64,000 bases of DNA from an uncultured Eubacteriales bacterium. Its GTDB lineage: Bacteria > Bacillota > Clostridia > Oscillospirales > CAG-272. Under the pieces are notes generated by a model. That model was given only the letters and a program-made list of their open reading frames with translations, was not told where the DNA came from and did not search any database. The stretch covers positions 1 through 64,000 of the forward strand of contig URCP01000003.1 of the NCBI GenBank assembly GCA_900546315.1. The letters are read 5' to 3'. The translations under genes and the position numbers were made by a program. Shown in pieces: positions 25,816-34,801 of the stretch (the first letter of the stretch is position 1; each line of letters starts with the position of its first letter).

Positions 25816-27297
25816 TCAGCGCACGGCGAAAAACATACTATTGGCGGAAAGTCTGCGCGCCGCTATGAAGCCGACACTCCAGACCGCGGTTCCGTCGCGG
25901 TAAACGAGGCGTATCTCACCCCCGGTCTCTCCATCCGTCTTTCCGCTCTCCGAGAGCTTTCTGACGGCGAACTCCTGAGACGGGAGAAGGGTCGGACTGT
26001 CGGTCCCCTTATAGGATACCGTCCGGAGCGAAAAGCTATACAGTCTGTCCTGCTCGATCTCGGCGCGGAGAGCGGCTTCCTCGCCTACCCGTACATCCTC
26101 GTACGCGTAGAAATACTCGATCACGAGTCTGCCGCCGTCAGTATAGACATCTCCGAGACACAGCTTCGCCTCACCGCCCGCGAGCTCCGGCGACAGCGCC
26201 TCGATACGGCCGATTATGTTGTCGACCGCCGTCAGCTTATCGTAGACGCTCAGCGTATCGTTGACCGAATAACCTAGCAGGGTGTCGAGCCTCAGTCCGG
26301 ACGCCGCGTCATTCGCCTGATATCTTATGACGCCGTTCCCGACGCGCAGACGGCTCCTCGAATCGACATAGTTGACGGCGCTCTCGTCCGGATAGCTGCT
26401 CACCTTGTCCGGGTTGTAGCCGAAGAGAACCAGCAGACTGCTTCTCTGCGCGTCAGGCACCAAAGTATCCTCGGCGGATATCACGTCCGGCTCAAGATCG
26501 GCGCCAATGAGCGGCTGCCTCTCGGCGAGCGCGGGATCATCCGAAAACGTCATCGGCGCGAGTCCGGACACCCACGGTCCGTCCGCGAGCCTCGAGAAAT
26601 AGAACGCGGACGCGATAACGCTCTTATCCTGCGAAAACCTGAAATACCCGCCGTCGCCGTCGTAAACGTAAGCGATGAAGCGGTGCGCGGCGACGTCCTG
26701 ATCCGGTTTTATGACAAGCTCGCTTACATACACTGCTCCCGCGTCCTCGGACGCCTGCGCGACGTCCTGATCAGTGACGACGAGCTTTCCGGAGGCGTAC
26801 GCGTATATCATCCTGTACAGCACAGGCTGATGGTAGCGGATGAAAATATACTCGCCGTCCGCTATCGCCTCGTTCATCTGCCTCGCCCCCTCGTCATCGG
26901 AAAGCTTCACACAGTAAGAAGTATTCCCGAACAGCTCTGTGATACAGCTCCCGATGACACCGTAAAGCTCCTCGATAGATTCGCGGTCCGCAATACACCC
27001 GACCGGGTCCGCGCCGGCGAGCCTGTAGCCTATCGTCTCCGGAAGAAGCCGCCCGGAATCAAGCCCGTCCGCGCCGATGTCGCTCCGGACGCTCCACAGC
27101 TTCTCTATATTGATGTTCTTCTCACGGTTCCCGGCGGTCATGTTCTGATAGATATGCGTCCCTCCGATATAGACGATGACGAGCATGACGAGACTCACGA
27201 CGAGAAGCACCAGTATGACGGTGCGTATATGCTCCGCCGCAGCGGAAAGCTTCCCGGCGCGCTTTTTTGCCGTCTCCGGCTCCTTCTTCATCTTCAT
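25816..27297 (-). CDS. YycH-like regulatory membrane protein
   Basis: The 493-residue protein has a basic cytoplasmic N-terminus (KKEPETAKKRAGK), one transmembrane helix (VILVLLVVSLVMLVIVYIG) and a large extracytoplasmic domain. Position directly after walK, with a 31-bp gap, and this topology identify it as the YycH counterpart that forms a WalK-regulating complex with YycI. ATG 27297 follows AGGAGGG. No enzymatic motif is seen. Sequence similarity to model YycH is weak, so the call rests mainly on context. Confidence 0.7.
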   Translation of the reverse strand: MKMKKEPETAKKRAGKLSAAAEHIRTVILVLLVVSLVMLVIVYIGGTHIYQNMTAGNREKNINIEKLWSVRSDIGADGLDSGRLLPETIGYRLAGADPVGCIADRESIEELYGVIGSCITELFGNTSYCVKLSDDEGARQMNEAIADGEYIFIRYHQPVLYRMIYAYASGKLVVTDQDVAQASEDAGAVYVSELVIKPDQDVAAHRFIAYVYDGDGGYFRFSQDKSVIASAFYFSRLADGPWVSGLAPMTFSDDPALAERQPLIGADLEPDVISAEDTLVPDAQRSSLLVLFGYNPDKVSSYPDESAVNYVDSRSRLRVGNGVIRYQANDAASGLRLDTLLGYSVNDTLSVYDKLTAVDNIIGRIEALSPELAGGEAKLCLGDVYTDGGRLVIEYFYAYEDVRVGEEAALRAEIEQDRLYSFSLRTVSYKGTDSPTLLPSQEFAVRKLSESGKTDGETGGEIRLVYRDGTAVWSVGFIAARRLSANSMFFAVR

Positions 27298-27328
27298 CCG
27301 ACTGACCCTCCTTCCGGTTAAAATCGTG

Positions 27329-29137
27329 TCATTCCACTGTTCTGAGCTTTGTCTCAAGCGGCAGGGTTATCCTGACCGCCGTTCCCTTTCCCTGTATGCT
27401 CGCGACGTTTATGCTTCCGCCGTGCGCGTCGACTATCTCCTTGGCTATCGCGAGACCGAGACCCGTTCCGCCGGTCTCGGAAGTGCGCGACTTCTCGACG
27501 CGGTAGAAACGCTCGAACAGGTGCGGCACATCCTCCTCCGGAATGCCGATGCCGTTGTCACGGACGATGACGCTGATACCGTCAATCGCTTTTCCACGCC
27601 TTGTCGGAGAGGCGATCATCTCAATCTTTCCGCCGTCAGGAGTATACTTTATCGCGTTCGAGAGCACGTTTATTATGACCTGCTCAATGCGCTCCTTGTC
27701 GCCGGTGACAGCCGGGAGCTCCTCGGTGCGCGTATAGGTCAGCGTATGCGAATGCGCCGCCGCGTCGACCTTCATGACCTCGGAGATATGCCTGAGGACT
27801 GAATCCGGGTCGAACGGCTTTATATTCCACTTGGTACGCTTATTGTCGAGCCGCGACAGGACAAGAAGATCAGATACAATGCGCGTCATGCGGTCGCATT
27901 CATCCACAGCCATGTGGAGAAAGAAATCCTCCATGTCCCGCGGGATCTCCTTGTCGTTCAGTATTGTCTCGCACGCGCCGCGTATGCTCTGGAGCGGCGT
28001 GCGCATCTCGTGCGACACGTTCGCGACGAACTCACGGCGGGATTTATCGAGCTCATACCGCCCGGTCTCGTCGTGTATGACCGCGAGCACGCCGTCATGC
28101 GTCGAATTGTCCGCCGTATAGCGCAGCCGTCCGAAGTTGACGTCGAGCACCCGACCGTCAAACATCACGTCGCTCACGCTGTACCCGTCCTTCGGTATAT
28201 CCTTAGCGTCGCCGGTCTTCGCCGGGAAATCGACGCCGAACAGCAGAAGAAGCCTGCTGAGGTCAAACCCGTCGTCATACTTATTCCCGAGCAGGTCCAT
28301 AAAACTCTGGTTTATGTGCATGACCTTCCCGTCCTCAGTAAAAGCGACGACACCATCGTGCAGGTAAGTGAACAGCGTCTCGAGCTTCTGGTGCTCGCCC
28401 GAGACCTCCTCGAGCGTGCTCTTCAGCGTATTCTTCATGTAATTGAAGGTATCGGTAAGCGTACCGATCTCGTCATGCGAATGAACGTCGATCTCATGCG
28501 AGAACTCTCCCGCCGCGATATACTTCGCTCCTCGCGTCAGGCTCTGTATCGGTGACGTTATAGCCTTGGACAGGAAAAACGCCAGCACAATCGCGAATAT
28601 AAGCCCGAGCATCAGCGCCTGAAGAATTATCGAAAACAGCCGCCACGTGAACTGCTGCATCTCCTCCATAGTATCCTTGACGTAGATAAGACAGCTCCTC
28701 GTTCCGTTATCAAGCGGCAGCGCGAAATCCGCGAAATCCGAACCGAGCGGCTGCTTATTCTCCGGTTCCCCGCGCATAGCCGCCAGCATATTCGCGGTCT
28801 TCCTGAGCGTCTTCCCGCTCTGCGAATCCGAACCCTCAAGGAAACTGCCATTCCGGTCAAGTATATAGAAATCCCGGTAATCATCTATCCCGAGCACACC
28901 GCGGTAAGAATCAAGTATACTGTACTGCTCCGCCGCGAAATCCTCCGACCCCAGAGCGTCAGTCAGCTCCGACGTCAGCTGTCCCCCCGGCGAAAAGCTC
29001 CTGTCCATCTGGTCTGAAAACTCGTCTATATAGAAACTGTTCACGCTGTTTATAAGCACCGTGCCGATAACGCACATGACCGTTATCATGAATATCACAA
29101 GTACCAGGATTATCTTGAAATAAAGACTGTTATACAT
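27329..29137 (-). CDS. walK: Sensor histidine kinase of the WalRK (YycFG) system
   Basis: The 602-residue kinase has two transmembrane segments (residues about 8-28 and 180-205) flanking an extracytoplasmic sensor. A HAMP domain follows (KAITSPIQSLTRGAKYIAAG), then a PAS domain, then HisKA with the SHEMRTPLQSIRGA phospho-acceptor histidine, and HATPase_c with N (SNAIKYTP), G1 (DNGIGIP), F (FERFYRVEKSR) and G2 (GTGLGLAI) boxes. It controls cell wall metabolism by phosphorylating WalR. Its ATG is four bases after the walR stop. It is followed by yycH/yycI-like genes. Confidence 0.92.
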   Translation of the reverse strand: MYNSLYFKIILVLVIFMITVMCVIGTVLINSVNSFYIDEFSDQMDRSFSPGGQLTSELTDALGSEDFAAEQYSILDSYRGVLGIDDYRDFYILDRNGSFLEGSDSQSGKTLRKTANMLAAMRGEPENKQPLGSDFADFALPLDNGTRSCLIYVKDTMEEMQQFTWRLFSIILQALMLGLIFAIVLAFFLSKAITSPIQSLTRGAKYIAAGEFSHEIDVHSHDEIGTLTDTFNYMKNTLKSTLEEVSGEHQKLETLFTYLHDGVVAFTEDGKVMHINQSFMDLLGNKYDDGFDLSRLLLLFGVDFPAKTGDAKDIPKDGYSVSDVMFDGRVLDVNFGRLRYTADNSTHDGVLAVIHDETGRYELDKSRREFVANVSHEMRTPLQSIRGACETILNDKEIPRDMEDFFLHMAVDECDRMTRIVSDLLVLSRLDNKRTKWNIKPFDPDSVLRHISEVMKVDAAAHSHTLTYTRTEELPAVTGDKERIEQVIINVLSNAIKYTPDGGKIEMIASPTRRGKAIDGISVIVRDNGIGIPEEDVPHLFERFYRVEKSRTSETGGTGLGLAIAKEIVDAHGGSINVASIQGKGTAVRITLPLETKLRTVE

Positions 29138-29140
29138 AAC

Positions 29141-29848
29141 TCACTTGATATAATAGCCCATTCCGCGCTTAGTGAACAGATACTCCGGCTTCCCGGCGTC
29201 CTTCTCAAGTTTCGAACGCAGCCTGCTCACCGTGACGTCCACGCTCGATGTATCCCCGTAGAACCCGTCATATCCCCAGACCTCACCGAGCAGCTGCTCA
29301 CGGGAATATATAGTCCCCTCATTCTTGGCCATGAACGTCAACAGCTCATACTCCTTCTTCGTCAGCTCAATCGTCTGTCCGTCCCTCACAACCTGACACT
29401 TAGTAGTATCAATCTCAAGCCCCCGTATGTGTATCACCGCGCTCGCATCCGGCACCGGCGCCTTTATCATATCATTCGATGACCGCCTGATATTAGCCTT
29501 TATCCGCGCCAGAAGCTCATTCATCGGAAACGGCTTCGTCACATAATCATCCGCCCCGATATCAAGCCCCGCAACCTTATCGACCTCCTCAACCCTCGCC
29601 GTAGCAATTATTATCGGTGTAGACAACTTCTCCCGTATCCGTCGGCAAACCTCGAACCCATCCATCTTCGGCAGCATAAGATCAAGCAATATAAGATCAA
29701 ACGTCCCCGTGAGCGCCTTCTTAAGCCCCTCCTCGCCGTCATATGCCACCTCATACGCGTATCCCGCCTGCATCAGATTATATGCAAGCAGCATCGCTAT
29801 ATTCTTCTCGTCCTCGACAACAAGTATCCGCTTCTTCTGTTCCGGCAT
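29141..29848 (-). CDS. walR: Response regulator of the WalRK (YycFG) system
   Basis: The 235-residue OmpR-family regulator has a receiver domain with the acidic pocket (VVEDEKN) and phospho-acceptor Asp near residue 56 (LLDLMLPKMDG), then a winged-helix DNA-binding domain (LTKKEYELLTFMAKNEG, YTDTSSVDVTVSRLRSKLE-like). The ATG 29848 is preceded by AAGGAG. The frame is open further upstream but there it only reads a GC-rich palindrome. WalR regulates peptidoglycan hydrolases. The gene begins 26 bases from the hairpin repeat at 29880-29945, which therefore sits in its leader. Confidence 0.93.
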   Translation of the reverse strand: MPEQKKRILVVEDEKNIAMLLAYNLMQAGYAYEVAYDGEEGLKKALTGTFDLILLDLMLPKMDGFEVCRRIREKLSTPIIIATARVEEVDKVAGLDIGADDYVTKPFPMNELLARIKANIRRSSNDMIKAPVPDASAVIHIRGLEIDTTKCQVVRDGQTIELTKKEYELLTFMAKNEGTIYSREQLLGEVWGYDGFYGDTSSVDVTVSRLRSKLEKDAGKPEYLFTKRGMGYYIK

Positions 29849-29879
29849 TCTGTTCACTCCTTGTACTAAATCGTTAGCT

Positions 29880-29945
29880 TGCGGGGGAGAGGAACCCTTT
29901 GAAAAGGGTTCCTCTCCCCCGCCCCCCTCTCTTTCCCAAACTTCA
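29880..29945. repeat. GC-rich palindromic repeat 5' of walR, copy A
   Basis: A nearly 20-bp perfect stem starts GCGGGGGAGAGGAACCC, closes with a TTTGAAAA turn, and is followed by a conserved CCCCCTC...CCCAAACTTC tail. A second copy lies at 34613-34685 upstream of uxuA. Both lie between promoter and ribosome binding site in the same orientation relative to the gene. Confidence 0.75.
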
Positions 29946-29970
29946 AAAAAGAGGAATGCAAGTCTCTTAA

Positions 29971-31212
29971 TCAATATATATCGTTATACTCATGAAAAGC
30001 GGGGGTAATCGTACGCACCTCGCAGGCGTCGGAATTCTCAGAGATGAACGACAGGACGCCGTCAAGGATTGCCGCGGCACTCTCACTCTCGCGTATCCTT
30101 ATCACCGGCACACCCGTCTCCCATATTCCGTCTATAACCTTCCGGACCGCCTTCCTGACGTCCCCGGTCCCTGCGTCAATGTTGAAATCCCACACAAGAT
30201 ACCCGCGCAGATTAAGCTCCACCTCGACCGCCCGGTCAAGCTGACGCATACCGCCCGACCCCTCCGGAGCCCGCCATATATGCGACTTTCTCCGTACAAG
30301 CCCGTAAAGCAGCTCATTCTCCGCCTCGATATCCCCAAGTATCGCCTCCGCGCCGTCAAGCGCCTTCTGGTCATGACTCATCGTATGCAGCGCAATCTCA
30401 TGCCCCTCCGCGAGTATCCTCGAAAGAGTCTCCGGCTTCGCGGCAGCATAGTCCCCGACCACAAAGAACGTCGCCTTATACCCATACTTCGCCAGAGTGT
30501 CAAGTATCTCATCCGTATACTCCCCCGGCGAATCCTCTATCGTCAGATATATCGTCCTCTCCCCGAGCTCCGGAGCCGGCTCCGTATCCTCGGTGTCAAC
30601 CGGCTTCTTCGTCGTATCGGTCGGAGGCATCGTCACAGGCGGCGCCGTCGTCCCGGACGTCACCGGCTCAAAGAAGCCCGGATACTTACGCGCGACAAGC
30701 TCCTCTATCGTCAACTTCTCGCTGCCGTTCGTCACACGGACCGCCGTCTCACCCGTATACGGACTCGTCAGAGTCTCATAACCGAGCCCGAGATACCTGC
30801 ACACCGTCTCCGCCGGAACATAATACTCGTCATGAAGCTTATACGTCAATATATAAATCTTTGTCAGATCCTCATTGTAGGCATAATCCGAATCCATAAT
30901 GAAAGACAGATATTTGTCGCCGTTCTGTATGATGAACAGATTGAATCCGTTATTGTACTGCACCTCAACGTCCGGAAACAGCTGTGCGTACAGCCTTATC
31001 GGCACGTACCACAGATTATTCACGCTCTCGAGCGGCAGCCTTGCCTTCGTCCATGCCCGGTCGTTATAATAGAGCAGCGGTCCGGACGCCGCCCCGACGT
31101 CAGTCCTGAACACAACTATGATACCGAATATCATCGCCGCGCACAGAATCACACTGCAAAGACTGGCGAGCTTCGCCTTAACGGCGCTTCCTTGCTTTCC
31201 GGTCACAGCCAT
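29971..31212 (-). CDS. Membrane-anchored polysaccharide-deacetylase-like protein with divergent motif 1
   Basis: The 413-residue protein has an N-terminal transmembrane/signal helix (LCSVILCAAMIFGIIVVF), a region of about 160 residues resembling a copper-amine-oxidase-type stalk (PLESVNNLWYVPIRLYAQLF), a Thr/Pro linker, and a C-terminal NodB domain. Motif 1 is TIEDSPG instead of TFDDGP, so the usual catalytic base aspartate is changed to Glu in the first position while the second Asp remains. Motif 2 HTMSHD is intact. It may deacetylate peptidoglycan weakly or serve structurally. ATG 31212 follows AAAGG. It is in the same minus-strand run as walRK. Confidence 0.75.
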   Translation of the reverse strand: MAVTGKQGSAVKAKLASLCSVILCAAMIFGIIVVFRTDVGAASGPLLYYNDRAWTKARLPLESVNNLWYVPIRLYAQLFPDVEVQYNNGFNLFIIQNGDKYLSFIMDSDYAYNEDLTKIYILTYKLHDEYYVPAETVCRYLGLGYETLTSPYTGETAVRVTNGSEKLTIEELVARKYPGFFEPVTSGTTAPPVTMPPTDTTKKPVDTEDTEPAPELGERTIYLTIEDSPGEYTDEILDTLAKYGYKATFFVVGDYAAAKPETLSRILAEGHEIALHTMSHDQKALDGAEAILGDIEAENELLYGLVRRKSHIWRAPEGSGGMRQLDRAVEVELNLRGYLVWDFNIDAGTGDVRKAVRKVIDGIWETGVPVIRIRESESAAAILDGVLSFISENSDACEVRTITPAFHEYNDIY

Positions 31213-31240
31213 CCCTACCTTTCATCGATTTGGTTGTATA

Positions 31241-32353
31241 TCACTTATTCGCGTAATAATACGCGACGGCGAGATCGACGACCATGCCGTAGCTCTTCTC
31301 GCCCGCGGTCTGTCCCTGCGCCTTCAGGTAATTGTCGTTAAGGGTCGAGCTGACCGTCGCGGCGACGTTGTCGCGGTACTTCTCGAAGAACTTATTGTAC
31401 GCGCGCATCTCATATATTGCCCGTCTGTCAAGGCTCCCGTAAACCTCGGCGAACGTGTCGTAATCCGCCGAATAGAGCGCAGAATTCAGGTACTCATACA
31501 TATTCATATACCCGCTATAGCGTATATAAGGATCGTCCGACTCGACGCAGACGAGGAACGCCACGAAATTCGCCTCGTTCTCCGGAAGCACCCCGCGCTG
31601 GTGCGCGAGCTCGTGCGCCGCCGTATACGGCAGGTTGTAGTCCGGGAAATTCACGTTGAGATTCGCCTCGCCGGTGTAATATGTATACATACCGGACATA
31701 TGCGTGTAAGTCATCGCCTCGGACAGGCTGACCTGCTTGATCCTCGACCAGAGACGCGGGATAAAATCATATTTTTCCGAGAGCTTATCGTACGCCTCGA
31801 GCAGCTTGTCGTTCATCTCGGACACCGAGTACGGCATCACCGAGCTTCCGGCGTAGCGGAACTTAACATCGTCAAGGTCCTCGTTCATCTTTTCTATCAT
31901 ATATTCAGCGGTCTCTTTTAACTCGTCCACACTGACCTTCTTCTGTTCGAGTCCGAGCTTCTTGTCGAGCGTGGAGCTGTTGTACGCGACCGCGGTCGTC
32001 ATGACGAACATACCGTACATGAGCGCCGCTATCGACGCGAGCGAGACTATATACCTGGTCGCCGCGCGGTTCCCCTTTTTCGTCGCCCGCACGCACAGAA
32101 CGATCACAATAACGAACAAAACCGGCAAAGAAATGATTATGCACTCCGCGACCGAAAACGGTATAAAATTCGTGAGCATCGCCATCATGCCGCGGAAAAA
32201 TGAACTCACATACCTGTTGAAAAAGTTTGAGAACGGCTCAGAAAACTCAGAGACGATCCAGATGACAAGCGAAACAAGCGCGAATGCGAAGAACACGAAC
32301 GACGCCGCCGGGCAATATTCCTTTATGGTTTTTTTCAGCTTTTCCATATCCAT
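31241..32353 (-). CDS. DUF3810-family membrane protein with HExxH motif
   Basis: The 370-residue protein has three transmembrane helices in the first 110 residues (FVFFAFALVSLVIWIVS, CIIISLPVLFVIVIVLCV, YIVSLASIAALMYGMFVMT) and a large following domain with a metalloprotease-type HELAHQRG motif (HExxH) and NEANFVAFL, the extended zinc-ligand pattern. DUF3810 proteins are of unknown function and probably membrane metallopeptidases. The likely start is ATG 32353 (or ATG 32347); a small hairpin sits between AAGGAG and the start. It is downstream of the RluA-type gene by 21 bases. Confidence 0.75.
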   Translation of the reverse strand: MDMEKLKKTIKEYCPAASFVFFAFALVSLVIWIVSEFSEPFSNFFNRYVSSFFRGMMAMLTNFIPFSVAECIIISLPVLFVIVIVLCVRATKKGNRAATRYIVSLASIAALMYGMFVMTTAVAYNSSTLDKKLGLEQKKVSVDELKETAEYMIEKMNEDLDDVKFRYAGSSVMPYSVSEMNDKLLEAYDKLSEKYDFIPRLWSRIKQVSLSEAMTYTHMSGMYTYYTGEANLNVNFPDYNLPYTAAHELAHQRGVLPENEANFVAFLVCVESDDPYIRYSGYMNMYEYLNSALYSADYDTFAEVYGSLDRRAIYEMRAYNKFFEKYRDNVAATVSSTLNDNYLKAQGQTAGEKSYGMVVDLAVAYYYANK

Positions 32354-32374
32354 CAAGCCGGAGACCGGCTCCTT

Positions 32375-33322
32375 TCATATTTTTTCATTAACCCGGCTCA
32401 CATCCGGGAAGAACGCCCCCGCGAGCCGCGCCATATCCGCAGGAAGCGACGAATCAATCACAAGCGGAGACGCGCCCCGACAGACCTCAAGCCTCACGGC
32501 ATGGAGCGCGTGGCGACTGATCATTCCGTCGGCGTCTGTCGGAAAACTTTCCGCCGTCCCGTAAAGCCCGTCACCGACGAGCGGACAGCCGATACTCGCG
32601 AAATGCACCCGTATCTGATGAGTGCGTCCGGTAACAGGTTCTGCCAGCACCATCGAGACTTTTCTGTCCGGGGAAACCGCGAGGAGCCTGTATCGCGTGA
32701 CCGCCGGCTTCGCGCCCTCATCGTCCGCGGAACAGGTCTCACGGAGCATCGTCGAGCCGGGCTTTCTCCTTATCGGTGCGTCTATGGTTCCTTCCTTTTC
32801 CGGCGTTCCGTTAAGTATCGCGATATAGCTCTTGTGTATCCTTCCATCGCACATCAGCGCCGAATACTCCGACGCCGCGAGCCGGTCCTTCGCGACCAGC
32901 ACAATACCGCTTGTTTCCCTGTCGAGCCGGTTCACCGCCCGGAAAACGAACGGTCTGCCCCTCTTCCCGAACATGAACGCGAGCCCGTTCGCGAGAGTGT
33001 CGTCATAATGCCCGCGTGACGGATGCGTCGGCATTCCCGCCGGTTTATCGAGCGCCATCACCGCCTCGTCCTCATAGAGAACAAACAGCTGCATCTCAGT
33101 CGGGACAAGGAACTCATTCTCTTCCTCGTGGGTATCCCCGACGGCTATCCTGAGCCTGTCGCCCTTTTCAAGCACGCGGCGCACCGTCACGTGCTCACCG
33201 TTCAGCGTTATGCCGTCCGGCATTCCCTTGAGCCTCGTTATGAGCCCCCGCGACACCCCGCACTGATACAGCAGATCCTTGACCGTCCTGCCGTCAAATT
33301 CTTCTCCGATAACAAATTCCAT
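32375..33322 (-). CDS. RluA-family rRNA pseudouridine synthase
   Basis: The 315-residue enzyme has an N-terminal S4-like RNA-binding segment (DGRTVKDLLYQCGVSRGLITRLK). The pseudouridine synthase core has DKPAGMPTHPSRGHYDDTL, the catalytic motif VNRLDRETSG (Asp), IHKSYIAI and TGRTHQIRVHFASIG. It isomerises uridine in 23S rRNA or tRNA; RluC/D/A cannot be distinguished. The start at ATG 33322 is supported by MEFVIGEEFDGRTV alignment but its ribosome site is weak. It is the first gene of an operon running through the DUF3810 and deacetylase genes. Confidence 0.9.
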   Translation of the reverse strand: MEFVIGEEFDGRTVKDLLYQCGVSRGLITRLKGMPDGITLNGEHVTVRRVLEKGDRLRIAVGDTHEEENEFLVPTEMQLFVLYEDEAVMALDKPAGMPTHPSRGHYDDTLANGLAFMFGKRGRPFVFRAVNRLDRETSGIVLVAKDRLAASEYSALMCDGRIHKSYIAILNGTPEKEGTIDAPIRRKPGSTMLRETCSADDEGAKPAVTRYRLLAVSPDRKVSMVLAEPVTGRTHQIRVHFASIGCPLVGDGLYGTAESFPTDADGMISRHALHAVRLEVCRGASPLVIDSSLPADMARLAGAFFPDVSRVNEKI

Positions 33323-33374
33323 TTCCCAGACACCGCGGCACGATACCGCCGTCACAAATTTTACATACAGATTT

Positions 33375-33403
33375 ATTATACCACCATATTATCGGAATAT
33401 CAA
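33375..33403 (-). promoter_or_regulatory. Promoter of the RluA-type gene operon
   Basis: Minus strand: TTGATA (33398-33403), 17 nt, TATAAT (33375-33380). Confidence 0.75.
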
Positions 33404-33466
33404 GCACTATTTAATGAATTATTCGTTCCCGCCGTGATTTTCCGTTGATATCTCCGGAAAAACGCG

Positions 33467-33498
33467 AAAAAAGACCGCCGCACCAGAGTGCGGCAGTC
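33467..33498 (-). terminator. Intrinsic terminator of uxuA
   Basis: GACCGCCGCA (33473-33482) pairs with TGCGGCAGTC (33489-33498) with one wobble. On the minus strand it is followed by six T residues. It sits 22 bases after the uxuA stop. Confidence 0.8.
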
Positions 33499-33519
33499 TC
33501 AGTCAGAAAATTCAGTTCA

Positions 33520-34575
33520 TTAACCGAGCGTCTTATTGATCGACTCCCAGATACCGTTTATATAAGCCGCTCCGAGCGCGCGGTCGTACAGTCCGTATCC
33601 CGGTCTGCCGGTCTCGCCCCAGATCATACGCCCGTGGTCCGGACGGATATACCCGTCGAAATCGACGTCCCAAGCCGCCCTCAGTATCTCATACATATCA
33701 AGCGACCCGTTCGCGCTGAAATGCCCGGTCTCGTTGAAGTCCCTGTCGCCCACGATCTTGATATTCCGCGCGTGCAGGAAGTGAATCCTCCGCATAGCGC
33801 CGAAATGCCTTATCATATCGACAACGTCATTCTTCGGGTCAACGCCGAGCGAACCCGTGCAGAGCGTCAGTCCGTTATACTCACTGTCAACGAGCTTACA
33901 GAACCGCTCAAGATTCTTAGCGTTGGTTATAACGCGCGGCAGTCCGAAAATACCCCACGGCGGATCGTCCGGGTGAATCGCCATCTTAATCCCGTTCTCC
34001 TCGCAGACCGGTATGACGCCATGCAGAAAATAACTCATATTCTCCCACAGCTTCTCCTCGTCCACCGACTTATACTCCGCGAGCAGCGCCCTGAGCCCGT
34101 CCTGCGTGTAGCTCTCGTCCCATCCGGGAAGCGACAGCTTCTTCGTGTTCGGATCCATTGCGAGCACCTCAGCGTCGCGATAAATCAGACTCGTGGATCC
34201 ATCCGGATTCCGGTGAGCCAGATCCGATCTCAGCCAGTCAAACACCGGCATGAAATTATAGCAAACAACCTTAACGCCCGCGTCAGCCAGCTTCTTGAGA
34301 TTCCGCCTGTAGACCTCAATATACTCATCCCTCGACGGCTTTCCGAGCTTGATATCCTCATGCACCGGAACACTCTCCACGACCTCAAACGCCAGATTAT
34401 GCGCCCTCGCCGCGTCCTTGACCTTATTAATGCTCTCAGTGCTCCACTCCTTACCGGGCGGAACATCATACACCGCCGACACAACGCCAGTCATACCCGG
34501 TATCTGTGATATATACTCAAGACTCACCGGATCACTCTCGCCGTACCAACGGAAGGTCATCTTCATTTCCTTCAT
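33520..34575 (-). CDS. uxuA: Mannonate dehydratase
   Basis: The 351-residue TIM-barrel enzyme dehydrates D-mannonate to 2-keto-3-deoxygluconate in hexuronate catabolism. Family motifs include TFRWYGESDPVSLEYI at the N-terminus, YNFMPVFDWLRSDL, MAIHPDDPPWGIFGLPRV, LTLCTGSLG, FLHARNIK and YIRPDHGRMIWGE near the end (metal and proton-relay residues). ATG 34575 follows GGAGG by five bases. It is transcribed alone from the promoter at 34729-34757 through a leader that carries a GC-rich hairpin. It would process uronic acids released by pectin- or xylan-active enzymes. Confidence 0.95.
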   Translation of the reverse strand: MKEMKMTFRWYGESDPVSLEYISQIPGMTGVVSAVYDVPPGKEWSTESINKVKDAARAHNLAFEVVESVPVHEDIKLGKPSRDEYIEVYRRNLKKLADAGVKVVCYNFMPVFDWLRSDLAHRNPDGSTSLIYRDAEVLAMDPNTKKLSLPGWDESYTQDGLRALLAEYKSVDEEKLWENMSYFLHGVIPVCEENGIKMAIHPDDPPWGIFGLPRVITNAKNLERFCKLVDSEYNGLTLCTGSLGVDPKNDVVDMIRHFGAMRRIHFLHARNIKIVGDRDFNETGHFSANGSLDMYEILRAAWDVDFDGYIRPDHGRMIWGETGRPGYGLYDRALGAAYINGIWESINKTLG

Positions 34576-34612
34576 CTTTACCTCCTTCCGGAGTTTGCGG
34601 TATGCGCTCGCT

Positions 34613-34685
34613 TGCGGGGGAGGAAAGACCCTTTGAAAAGGGTCCTTCCTCCCCCGCCCCCCTCCATCCCTCAAACTTCATACAT
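34613..34685. repeat. GC-rich palindromic repeat 5' of uxuA, copy B
   Basis: Same family as 29880-29945. The stem begins GCGGGGGAGGAAAGACCC and ends GGGTCCTTCCTCCCCCGC, with the turn TTTGAAAA, and the shared CCCCCTCC...CAAACTTC tail follows. The stem sequence differs from copy A but pairing is largely kept. It is in the uxuA 5' UTR, 38 bases from the start codon. Confidence 0.75.
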
Positions 34686-34728
34686 TGGGATATGGGAAAC
34701 GGATATACCTCAACTCCATTATAATAAT

Positions 34729-34757
34729 ATCATACTATAAAAAGCGGGATTTGTCAA
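34729..34757 (-). promoter_or_regulatory. Promoter of uxuA
   Basis: Minus strand: TTGACA (34752-34757), 17 nt, TATGAT (34729-34734). It lies near the end of the preceding ADP-ribosylglycohydrolase gene. Confidence 0.75.
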
Positions 34758-34801
34758 GAATAAATACGCGCAAGCGGTATGGGTTTTTGTAAGAATCGAA
34801 C

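Noticed and set aside
29992..31341. A 449-codon open frame on the plus strand opposite the deacetylase gene
   Set aside because: It is arginine-rich with no domain and covers a gene supported by signal peptide, motifs and operon context.
31241..32380. Small hairpin between ribosome site and start of the DUF3810 gene as a regulator
   Set aside because: The AGCCGG...CCGGCT stem is only six bases and may be chance in GC-rich DNA.
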